This document shows, piece after piece, positions 45,200 to 54,603 of a DNA stretch of 64,000 nt (its first letter is position 1; the number at the start of each line of letters is the position of its first letter). Under the pieces are notes generated by a model, which saw nothing but the letters and a program-made list of their open reading frames with translations, did no database searches and was not told where the DNA came from. Position numbers and translations under genes: made by a program. The DNA comes from Abscondita cerata (Eukaryota; Arthropoda; Insecta; Coleoptera; Lampyridae): positions 186,001-250,000 of the forward strand of contig JALBCR010003422.1 in NCBI GenBank assembly GCA_030710515.1, in the 5' to 3' direction.

Positions 45200-47462
45200 A
45201 TGGAGTGGACGAATGAACTAATTTTTGAATTCTTAAATTTATATCAAAATGAACCGATTTTATGGAATGCCGCGACGCCAGAACATAAGAACAAGAACGA
45301 CGCATTTGATGCGTGGAACCGCATAAAAACTCAGTTAAAGGATGGCACTGTTCCAATTACGGAAATAAAGAAAAAGCGAGAGAATTTAATGTCGACGTAC
45401 AGAAGGCAAAGAAAAAGAGTAAAAGATTCAATAGGAACTGGTACTGGAGCGGACGAAGTCTACAAGCCTGAGTGGCCCTTTTACAACATAATGTCTACGT
45501 TTTTGGACGATATTTACAAGCCAAAAATAACCAAGAATTCTGAGGTGAGTAAATCTTTATTTCAATTAAACTTTCACATACATTTTAAGTCACTACATGT
45601 TATTTAATATCAAAAGCATGGTTTAAGAGCGAAGAGCGTTAAAACCCGTTATTATTAAATATATTCTAATATTAGTATGCAATACATCACTTGACATTAA
45701 CGCTAGGCTCTGGTATTTGATGATAACATAATTAATGCCTAAGCATAATTATTTTGCCACGATACAGCGCCATCTGTGAAAATATTCGGCAAATTTATCT
45801 CTTATTGTCTTAGCAGAAAGAGGTGCTCTTATTGGTATATTCCTCATTGATATCAAGGAAGCATTTCCTTCAAGATCATTTCGCCACGAGCCTGGACGCA
45901 CTTCACCTTCATTTTCAGTATCAAAAGTACCAGGGGATTATATATTGGTCCGGAATTTTTAGATCGCCGTAAAAAGTTGTGCAATAAAGAACACGTCATT
46001 ACAATATTAGTTACCTTGTTTGGTTGTAATAAAAAGGTTTTCTTAGTACTCTAAAACAGACGACATAATGCCGAAAACATTTTCTACTATTCTCCGAGCG
46101 CGAGATAAACGATAATTAAAAATTCTTTCTTTTGTTCCCGTAGCGTGGAGACCAGCATACGGTTTCAGCATGTTTTCAGTGAGAGCAAATGCACTATCTG
46201 CCACAAAAACGTAAGGAAGTGGTTTCTGCCTAAAGGGCAAACTAGTTGCTGTTGGAAAATCTAGTTCCTTTGTAACAATTTTTCTATACAACTCTGTGTT
46301 TCTGTACACACCGCCATCACTTATTCTACCTTGACATCCGCAATCCACAAATGTGAAGTTGTAGTCACCATCGACCAAAGCTAACAGTACAATGCTAAAA
46401 GTGCCGTGATAATTAATATATTCAGAACCACTGTGAATAGGGTTTTGTATTAAAACGTGCTTCCCGTCAATTGCGCCAAGGCAATGAAGAAAGTTCCAAG
46501 TGCTGTTGAAATCGTCTTCAATCTTTAACCATTCTTCTGCCGTTCCAGGTACCTGCTACGAAAAAAAGATTGTAAAAATAATGTGTGTATTCTATTTTTA
46601 GGATTCAATGGATACAGAGGAGATCGAGGAAGACAAAGATGAAAATAATACACAAGCAACAACGGATCAAACGTTCAAAACTCCAAAAACATTAACAAAA
46701 AATACATCCAAAAGAAGTAAGTCCAATGCGTTTGATGAAGAAATGAAGAAACGAAGCGATGAAGCTTATAACTTTTTAAAACAAATCTCTCAAAAGTCTG
46801 AACCAGACACTTCTTCACTGTATTGCGATTTATTATGTAATAAAATGAGAGCTTTACAAGAAAACACAAGAGATATTGCAATGATGGAAATTGACAAAAT
46901 AATGTTTAGTTTGAAACAACAAGACAATCATACAATACGTTCGCATAGTTCAATGGACAACAATTACACAGTTCGGCAATTACAATCACCATTCCAAGTA
47001 TCACTAGCTTACTCTCACTCATCCAACTCACAGCCATCTCCACAACATCAATTCTATCTACCATCCCCAGTTCACTCTCACTCATCCAACTCACAACCAT
47101 CCCCACAACCTCAAGTCTATCTACCATCCCCAGTTCACTCTCACTCATCCAACTCACAACCATCCCCACAACATCAAGTCTATCTACCATCCCCAGTTCA
47201 CTCCCACTCATCCAACTCACAACCATCCCCACAACATGAAGTTTCCCCAGATTATGTTCTCTCAAACAACTTACAACCGTCCCCACAACATCAAGTCTCT
47301 CGGTCATCCCCAGGCAACGCTCACTCATCCAACTCACAACCATCCCCACAACCTCAAGTCTATCTACCATCCCCAGTTCACTCCCACTCATACAACTCAC
47401 AACCGTCCCAACAGCAAGGTTTAGAGTTGAAGCAATATTACGAAAGTGTTACTTTAAATTAG
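45200..47462 (+). CDS. MADF-BESS protein of the Harbinger element, 2 exons
   Basis: Exon 1 is 45200-45544 and exon 2 46602-47462 (GTGAGT donor, TTTTTAG acceptor, phase 0), giving about 401 residues without a stop. Residues 1-100 form a MADF (Myb/SANT-like) DNA-binding domain: FLNLYQNEPILWNAATPEHK, AWNRIKTQL, RENLMSTYRRQRKRV. Residues around 165-220 resemble a BESS region (DTSSLYCDLLCNKMRALQ…MMEIDKIMFSL). The rest is a proline/serine/histidine-rich repeat tail. In this superfamily the Myb-like partner brings the transposase to the nucleus and to the TIRs. The intron holds the last transposase exon on the other strand. AATAAA follows at 47531. The lack of lesions beside a broken transposase is notable. 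Confidence 0.85.
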
Positions 47463-48089
47463 TTTTTTGTTATCAGTGTTAAATTACAAATGATGTAATG
47501 TTTCTGTCTGGTTTGGTTTTGTTCACTTTAAAATAAATAAATGATTCTCACTTTACATACCTACTTACCTTTATTTCGTCTTTTAATTCTTGCATCAAAG
47601 CTTCACAAACATCATCAACGCATCTTGAAATGGTTTGCAGTGATACTTTAAAGAGATAAGTAAGGCTTGTGAAGGTATCTCCAGAAGCCAAAAATCTGAG
47701 TGCAATTGCCAATCGTTCTTGAACAGGAATACATTTTCGCATGGTGGTATCGGTCTTTGATATAATTGGACCAATTTTATGCAGAAGGTATTCGAAGTCA
47801 CTTGAGTCATCCTACAAAAATTTATAAATGTGTTGCTTGGTTCTTTTGTTAAATCAGATATCATATCAGTTCCGTTATATCTGAAAATAAAAGGTAATTA
47901 GAAAATTATTTATTTATATTATATATATGAAAAATAATTTAACAATTAGTTACCTTGAACGACTTTTGTTGTACGCCGACATCCACCAGCGTGGTTTCTT
48001 TTGTTTTTTCTGGAGAGCACGACGTGATCATTACTAAACAATACCACAAGAGCCGCAGCTGCAGCAGTACGCTCTCTTTCACTTTGCAT
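45745..48089 (-). pseudogene. HARBI1-like Harbinger transposase, broken
   Basis: ATG at 48089 (MQSERERTAAAAALVVLF); after a frame shift near 48030 comes QKKQKKPRWWMSAYNKSR, then an intron. The next exon (about 47811-47569) has TMRKCIPVQERLAIALRFLA and SGDTFTSLTYLFKVS (helix-turn-helix), with donor GTAAGT. The last exon starts at 46552 (VPGTAEEWLKIEDDF). It carries the DDE_Tnp_4 catalytic residues: GAIDGKH, FVDCGCQGRISDG, VADSAFALT and RRIVENVFGIM. The frame stops at 46043, but homology continues shifted (RVLRKPFLLQPNKVTNIV, TCSLLHNFL) to about 45745. At least three frameshifts are present; another break lies near 47810. Its intron 46551-47570 contains exon 2 of the MADF gene. Confidence 0.85.
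47010..47420 (+). repeat. 63-bp coding tandem repeat in the MADF-BESS gene
   Basis: The unit encodes HSHSSNSQPSPQHQVYLPSPV (21 residues). About four near-perfect units occur at 47012-47235, followed by two or three divergent ones to 47420. All keep the frame. Sharp unit identity suggests recent array growth by slippage or unequal exchange. The minus frame 46906-47400 and plus frame 47236-47424 are shadows of it. Confidence 0.85.
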
Positions 48090-48218
48090 TTTGGAATGAC
48101 AAAATATTAATAAAACACGCCACCAGCACGCACCGTCGGAAGAGCCTGGTGCGTGACCGTCTGGCTGTCTGTTTCGTCCGTCCAAATCCGTGATATCACG
48201 GATCGTGGGAAGCCGGCT

Positions 48219-48309
48219 TTAGAGGAAGGATATGTGCACCGATAGGTAGCACAGATATAAAATAAAATGTTAATTAAGATCGCACCCACCCATGGTTATG
48301 TTGTTAATA
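48219..48309 (+). pseudogene. Ty3/gypsy part 4: last codons after the Harbinger insertion
   Basis: TTAGAGGAAGGATATGTGC continues the polyprotein frame for eight codons to TAG at 48243. A short AT-rich stretch follows, cut by the next MITE. No polypurine tract or 3' LTR could be identified. Confidence 0.55.
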
Positions 48310-48768
48310 CAGTGCTTTTCATTTAACATTGGCCATAGGATTTTACATGTTAATATTTCAATCCCATGTTAAAATATCGTCTCGGGAAGGATTCAAACCG
48401 ACGAGTCTAAGGAACCCTTGTAATTTGACTTGGTTACTATGGTAACGAAATTGACATTCAAATTTTGTTTATTAAGTTTGAGACATTTTGACACGTTTAA
48501 TTTTTAAATATTGAACAGAAAGTGTCAGTTTATATCGTAATCCTCCCGAGACGATATTATTTTGTGTTTTTCTTTATTAAATTCAAAACTTACAAATGAA
48601 TTTAGAATATTTTCTAATAGACATTTTACCACTTAATTATAATTAACATAAATAGCCGATATAAAGGCGTCACAAGATTAATTAAAAATAGCAGATGTCC
48701 TAAAAAAGTGTTAACATTGAAATATTAACATGTAAAATCCTATGGCCAATGTTAAATGAAAAGCACTG
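48310..48768. repeat. 459-bp MITE with ~53-bp perfect TIRs, TA target
   Basis: CAGTGCTTTTCATTTAACAT at 48310 is repeated as an exact inverse ending at 48768. Identity holds for about 53 bp, through 'ggccataggattttacatg' and 'ttaatatttcaat'. A second inner inverted pair, ATATCGTCTCGGGA, follows. TA is duplicated (48308-48309, 48769-48770). CAGT ends with TA suggest the pogo/Tigger side of Tc1/mariner. There is no gene inside. The near-perfect arms indicate a young copy. Confidence 0.85.
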
Positions 48769-48770
48769 TA

Positions 48771-49135
48771 GATGTCATTGTAGTGTATTCATGTACATGT
48801 CACTTAATATTCTGTAGTTGTGCTTTATTACTTAGACTATAAATATAAATGTTATCTTGGGACTTTTCAATTAATAACCTAAAATAATACATAGAAATAT
48901 TTAAACACACAAATATGTGAAGCACAGGTAAACACTTCAATTTTCTCTTGAATTTAATTGATAGCGCGCCATTAATTCCTTTCAATAATACGTAAAATAT
49001 TTTTCTAAGTAATAATGGAAGAAATGTGGAGCAATTTTGATCATTTTCTAAGAAAAGCTGAAAAGAAGGTGACCAATAGACGGGAAGTTCAGGGAAATCA
49101 ATAAGGAAAGAAGTCTATGTTAAAAACAAATTATA
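48771..49135. other. Spacer before PIG-X
   Basis: AT-rich; it contains the 3' flank of the minus-strand PIG-X gene. Nothing else was recognised. Confidence 0.4.
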
Positions 49136-50034
49136 TTACAAAGGCATTGTAGATAGAAGTGAAAGGATATAAATAGAACCAAAGCAACCTAAAAGCAGGG
49201 TTACAATTGAAACAATAGGATAGTCATCTAAATCTCCAATCGGTACGAACAACTGAACCTCTTCAAAAAGCTGAAACATATCAATAAATATATAAAAATC
49301 TTGCCTTTGTCGTACATACTGCTTGATATGTAACATTTTGCCAAATACAGAAGTGCTGTCCGGTGCTATCACAAGGAGCGGAAATACTAGGATAATCATC
49401 ACATAATTTTCTACCAGCAATAGGACACTGTATCAACAGAGAAGGTTTAGCCAGATTGATTTTGCCAAACCTAAAATATAATTTTAAAAATGAATACTGC
49501 AACAGATTAATTAAATACCCTCCGGCGATTACAGCCCTTTGATATCTCAAATGAATGGGTAATTCAACCGACACCTTCTTAATGTTATTTGTTTTCAAGT
49601 AAATGTAAACTATGTGTTCTTTGGATTCATGAGCTGGCGTTTCAACATTAACTTCACCATCTATATAAGCTGAAATCTTCATTGAATATAAAATAAGTGA
49701 CAAGCAAATAAAATTGTACCTGTGCTGTACGATTTAATTCCAATAACTCATCAGGATTTACAAACATTTCAGGTGGAACATCTAGTTGTAAACAGATTTC
49801 ACAGTTAGCCGTTTCAAGTTTTCGTAATTCCGACATTTAATGATTCTATTAACCAGTTGATATTTCTACAAGTTTGGCATTAAATTTGAATAAACATAAT
49901 AATAAATATTACCTGTGAAATCCTTCATGCTCTACCTTCTGTGATATCGAAAGCTGCAGGTTTAAACATTCGAGGTAACAGTGAACTGGTAAAAACAAGG
50001 TTAAGTAAAAGAAGCAAAGTAGAATTATCTCCAT
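49136..50034 (-). CDS. PIGX: PIG-X-like subunit of GPI mannosyltransferase I, 5 exons, one apparent frameshift
   Basis: Minus-strand exons: 50034-49913, 49865-49720, 49676-49519, 49470-49320, 49270-49136; all are GT-AG. The product is about 236 residues if one base is discounted. Exon 1 starts with a signal peptide (MEIILLCFFYLTLFLPVHCY) and ends EGFHR. Exon 2 reads NINWLIESLNVGITKT, then needs a 1-nt shift near 49815 to continue as CEICLQLDVPPEMFVNPDEL. Exon 3 has VYIYLKT and the family block PIHLRYQ. Exon 5 has VPIGDLDDYPIVSIVT leading into one C-terminal membrane helix. PIG-X stabilises PIG-M in the ER membrane for the first mannose of GPI anchors. The shift may be a sequencing error, since splice sites and the rest are intact. 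Confidence 0.8.
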
Positions 50035-51240
50035 TTTAGTGTTTATTTACTATTGTTTACATTTTAATTACTTTATTTAATACTACGTAGGTACAACTTG
50101 AAAGAGTAAATAAGAAAGTTCAACTTTAAATTTATTGAAAATTAACTAGGAAATTAATGTTGGCAAACCTGTATGAGGCCAGTCAGAATATTCGCTTAAG
50201 GACGGTTTACACGTTAAAGACTGGTTACACATTTAAACACTTTTTTGAAAATAAAGTGATATTAGACGATTATCCGCATTTTACTAAAACACGAAACTTT
50301 CACATAAAATGTATACTGTAATTTAATAACTTGATCTGTATGTCATATCACTGTAATTAACAGAATATTTTTGTTTTGACTTATATGGTGGAGAGACAGC
50401 GTCAGCTCTACTGTGTGTGCAACATGTGTAATTTGCACGCGGCGCCTTATTTCAAGAAGGTAAATTTCTTTATTTTTATGTTAAACATCAACTAATTAAC
50501 AAGAAGAGCCAAGGATTCCACACCACCAATTTTAACAAACATGTTGATAATAATTAACTAACCATACAAGCTTAAAAATAATAATTACTAATTATGTGAA
50601 TAGCATGTTCTCCCTTTGTGCAAGAGAGCAAAGATGTAAAGAATGGCAAGCTTTTCCCATAGAGATATTTATTTCATTATTTGCTGGTTATTTTGAATCC
50701 TTAAATTTGCATTTTTTATAAACAGAGCGCTCTTTATTAAAGGTTATGTTATATCAGAGTATGTGCACCCCCTCAATTTAATTGTGATGTGCACCCAAAA
50801 CGATTATGGTTATGGGCAGTGAGAAGTTCTTTCCTTACAAAAGAGTCAAAAAATCTAAGTTTCGTAATAAATCTAGTTTTTTCTGGGACTTTCAGGTGGT
50901 TTATTGCATTTTTTGTTAACAAATATTTTTAAAGAAAATCACATTCTGTTTCGAAGAAACACATGCACTCAATACTATACGACAAATCATTAACACGAAC
51001 TAAATTGGGCAATTTAAAAAAAATTGAAAAGGGAAGGTATTAAGATTGTTCACATAAAAAATGTAAATGTTTGGAGTTATTTAAAAACGTTTTTGTTTGA
51101 TTTTTTATATACAAATGGTGAGTAGGTTTCATAGAATAGAATATAAACGCAAATTGTACCTATTATGGTTTTAAATTGTTACATATTACATATGAGTGAA
51201 TGTAAATGTTTACATCAGTTTTGTAGTAGCTATCGCAAGT
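50035..51240. other. AT-rich DNA, no gene recognised
   Basis: Upstream flank of the PIG-X gene. No TATA box is obvious, and no repeat was identified. Confidence 0.4.
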
Positions 51241-51268
51241 TAATAAATAAATAAATAAATAAATAAAG
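51241..51268. repeat. (AATA)n microsatellite
   Basis: About seven AATA units; it may be the end of an unrecognised LINE tail. Confidence 0.7.
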
Positions 51269-51630
51269 GTCTTTATTGCATAAAAACAATACTCATAGAA
51301 TTTATATAAACTGAATTATTAGCAAAAAGCGGAGTTCAATGGCAGATGCTAATCTGCTTATTGTTCTTCAACTCAACCCTCATATAAATGTTTGTTAAAT
51401 TCTTGGTAAAAAGAAACTTATATTTTATTGATGTTCGGTAATGATTCTATACTAAACATTTGATGACAGTTTATTAACGATGAATGATTTCAACTTTGAT
51501 GCATTGTATTTTTTGACATGATTAGGCAATGTAATTTAAAATTGACAAATTCTGTATGAAAATCAACGTTTGAAAGCTTCCGTAAGATGAAGTGGTGGAG
51601 TAAGAGAACCCTTGAATCTAATGTTTAATG

Positions 51631-51712
51631 TATGTACAAACACGGTCTATGAAAATGATCAGTTTGGGGTCGCAATCCGCCAAAGCAGTTACAGTCTAAA
51701 CACAAACATTGT
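51631..51712 (+). repeat. LINE 3'-end fragment (copy of the 54.6-kb LINE end)
   Basis: 'gtacaaacacggtctatgaa' and 'aatgatcagtttggggtcgc' through 'cagtctaaacacaa' match, inverted, 54605-54690 (the end of the LINE ORF on the minus strand). The fragment is about 80 bp long and about 93% identical. Confidence 0.75.
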
Positions 51713-51917
51713 AGTTTTACGATCCTCTATTGTATTCCCAGGTAAGCTTCTTAACAATTACAACGGCTTATTTAAACTGTTTACTTCAGTAAATTTTTAA
51801 AGATTGTCAAAATAAGCATTTAAATTAGTGGAATTGAAAAGGTAAATGATACATTAATTACGAAATATTTAATTTAATAGGTACGCAATGCACATAATCA
51901 AGAATTAATTCTATATT

Positions 51918-52185
51918 TTGAAATATTTAGGTGAAAATGGTTACAACATTTACATTAAATTATTTTCCGGTTAGTTTCTTCAAAGGAACTATTGGATAAT
52001 AAATTTTTAAATTAAAAATTGGATGAAATGCGCAAATTCTATGTTAGATTTATTTGATAAAGTAAACTTAAAATTTGCTAAATTCATTTTTGATCAAAAC
52101 ATTTTTTTCAAATAGTTGCTTCGAAGCAATCGGCTGGAAAATAATTTAATGTAAATGTTGTAACCATTTTACCTAAAAATTTCAA
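51918..52185. repeat. 268-bp MITE-like element with ~45-bp inverted ends
   Basis: The left arm 'ggtgaaaatggttacaacat' plus 'ttacattaaattattttcc' returns inverted at 52130-52172 with two or three differences; the match extends outward to TTGAAAT. It is non-coding. No TA duplication is seen. Confidence 0.75.
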
Positions 52186-52287
52186 CATATATTTTTTCCA
52201 ACATAATTTTATACTACGAACTAAAAAATAATACAATATGTATACAAAATAATACAATAGGAATATGTAAAATTTTGTCTCATTTGT

Positions 52288-54029
52288 TTAATATTTAGTA
52301 TAGTATCCATTAGAATTGATACATTCTTCTAAACGCCTTCTCATACTGTTTACAAGATTGTCACAAATTTGGGAATTTCTGAATGATTCCCACGATGCCG
52401 TCACATGATCGGTTAGTTCTTGTAAGCTTCTCTCTCTTACGCCATTGAAGCCAACGTCGTTCCAACTTTTCACCATGGCAGCCCACAGATTTTCTATCGG
52501 ATTTAGGTCGGGCGATTTAGCTGGCCATGGTAGCAATTGTATTTCAGGGTGTTCGTTAAACCATTCATCCACAATTCGAGCGGTGTGGATACTACAATTA
52601 TCCTGTACCAAAACAATATTTTCCATTTCTGCTTCCGGAAATATTGCTCTTACGGACGGTAATAACACATCCTCTAATACGCGTATGTATTCTATTGAAT
52701 TAAATCTAGGTGGAACAATTCGAGTAATTTCCCTTGGACCATTTTTACTCATCCAACCCCAAAACCCTGCATTAATTCGACCACTCGTTTTGTTAGGAAG
52801 GACGTTTTCTACGTCATAGCGCGTTCCATTTGCTCGCCATAATTGCACGGGGGTTTCCTGTGATGTCGAAAATGATTTTTCGTCGGTAAATATAACATTT
52901 GACCAGTCTCTGTCAATATTTTGCTGGCAGAATGCTAATCGTGCAGCAGCATGGTCAGGAGTTAAAATAATTTTTCGGGCTGGTCGCCGATTATGCATGC
53001 CACCCTCATGTAGCCGACGTCTGATGGTTCTAACGCTACAGCCCAGTCCTAGATTTTCTTGTATTTGGACTGACGATACAAATCTTAGTTCATTCGCATT
53101 TTGACGAATGGCATCATCTTCGGCTTCAGTCGTTACACGAGCTCTTCCAGGACGAACAGTACGTAACTCTCCGAGTTCACTTCGAGCAATCCAACGTCTA
53201 ACCGTATGTCTCTACGAGAATTTAATAAAATAATATATAAAGAGAATGTGTAAATACGTAATAATAAATAACTTATGACGTTGAATTTTCGATAACCAGC
53301 AGATCCCTACTAATTTTTCTAGTCGTGACAATCACTATACTTTTAACAATTTTATTAAATAAAATCGATTTCTAAATGAGTAATGTAATAAGTAAGAAAT
53401 AAATAGCATCTTCATATACAGAGTGAATCAATCAAAGTGTGCGCACTTAGGGCAGATATTTTGCTTTTGATTTTTAATACAAATGTCGATCACAAGGATA
53501 TTCATTATAATTTTAACAAACTTTTGGCACATAAAACTATTATTGCACTTAATTTTGATAATTGTGCAACCATACTATTCTTATCTTCCGAAGGCCACTT
53601 TTAAAGACTGCAAATATTACAAAATAAACCAATGAGGATCATATTACGGTGTAGTAAAGTGAAACCAGTATGGCAATGCTAAATGCATTACTGTGGCTAA
53701 ATTATTTTAAAACGTTGATATTTATTTATAAGATAATTAATAACACATAACAGATTACTTGCAAAGATTTAAATAGTTTGATGCTACCTTTAATTAATAC
53801 AACAAAAATATGGAATTTTTAAAACTTTGAACAGTAATACGTCTTTTAAAAATTACACCCCTTTGACGCATTTTTCAAAAGAAAATATACTGCTGAAGCT
53901 TCTTAACTAACTTACAGAAAGATCAACATCTTCAGAAATTCTTCTTGTGGACCAACCAGCAACAGCTAGAGCAGCTATTCGGGATCGAATAATCAACGAA
54001 GAATCCGCTTGATTTGGTCTTCTTGGCAT
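52288..54029 (-). CDS. Tc1-like transposase (DD35E), intact, with one intron
   Basis: Exon 1 is 54029-53916 (MPRRPNQADSSLIIRSRIAA…RRISEDVDLS), exon 2 is 53211-52288. The 704-bp intron has GTAAG and CTCGTAG ends and is phase 0. The joined product is 345 residues with no stop, the normal length. The N-terminus has the paired-like helix-turn-helix halves (LAVAGWSTRRISEDV; QIQENLGLGCSVRTIRRRL), then a GRARV linker. The catalytic residues lie in VIFTDEKSF, LVQDNCSIHT and SPDLNPIENLW. The last two are 35 residues apart, one more than classical Tc1. It would excise and insert at TA sites. TIRs were not located. The plus frame 52445-52819 is a shadow. Confidence 0.8.
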
Positions 54030-54603
54030 TTTCCAATTTATAATAAAAATTCGACACAGAACGCAGTAAATACTAAAATATCACAGTAACCTCTTGGCAG
54101 GTAAACCACTACTAAAGTGTAATTAACAGCAAAAAATCGCGTTTTCTAAATTCAAGGATTTTTCATTACTTAAGCCCTCTTTGTTAGTCATTAACAAAAA
54201 CGTCTATTGTCTACTAATTGAATCTATTATCTTAGTATTTTTCAATTTCCTGTACTTTCACCCCCACAGTATCGTATTATATTAAAATTGTCTCATGTTT
54301 AGATGTGAGGTAAATCTGCCAAGTGGATTTATTATTTGTGGTCATTTTTAGCAAAAATATATTTAAACTAAAATACGTTTAGCCCGTAAAGTAATTAGGT
54401 AATGACAAAACCCTTAACTTAGTAAAAGTTTTATTTAATTTTCGTAATCATTATTGAAATGATAATTAAATTAGATATCATTACAAGAAGTAATTATTTG
54501 ATGTTATGAGCTAATATTGATATAAACAGTTTAAATACTTCAAAGGTTTGAGTCTTACTTCGGAATATAAAAGATCACAAAACCTGCAAGAATGAATAAG
54601 GTG
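54030..54603. other. AT-rich DNA upstream of the transposase
   Basis: No TIR was recognised, though one is expected here. Nothing else was seen. Confidence 0.4.

Larger units (their letters stand above)
44922..48218. mobile_element. PIF/Harbinger transposon (3.3 kb) with both element genes
   Basis: The left end AGCTGGCTTCCCACGATCC (44922) is the inverse of the right end (ending GGATCGTGGGAAGCCGGCT, 48218). The TIRs extend through CCGTGATATC, then diverge while both stay CG-rich. Flanking 3-mers are TAA and TTA, matching the TWA target of this superfamily with one change. It carries an intact MADF-BESS gene (plus) and a broken HARBI1-like transposase (minus). The gypsy frame continues on the far side (LEEGYVHR, then a stop). 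Confidence 0.9.

Noticed and set aside
46906..47424. Minus-strand 164-codon and plus-strand 62-codon frames over the MADF-BESS tail
   Set aside because: Both are shadows of the in-phase 63-bp coding repeat.
52445..52819. Plus-strand 124-codon frame
   Set aside because: Antisense of the intact Tc1-like transposase.
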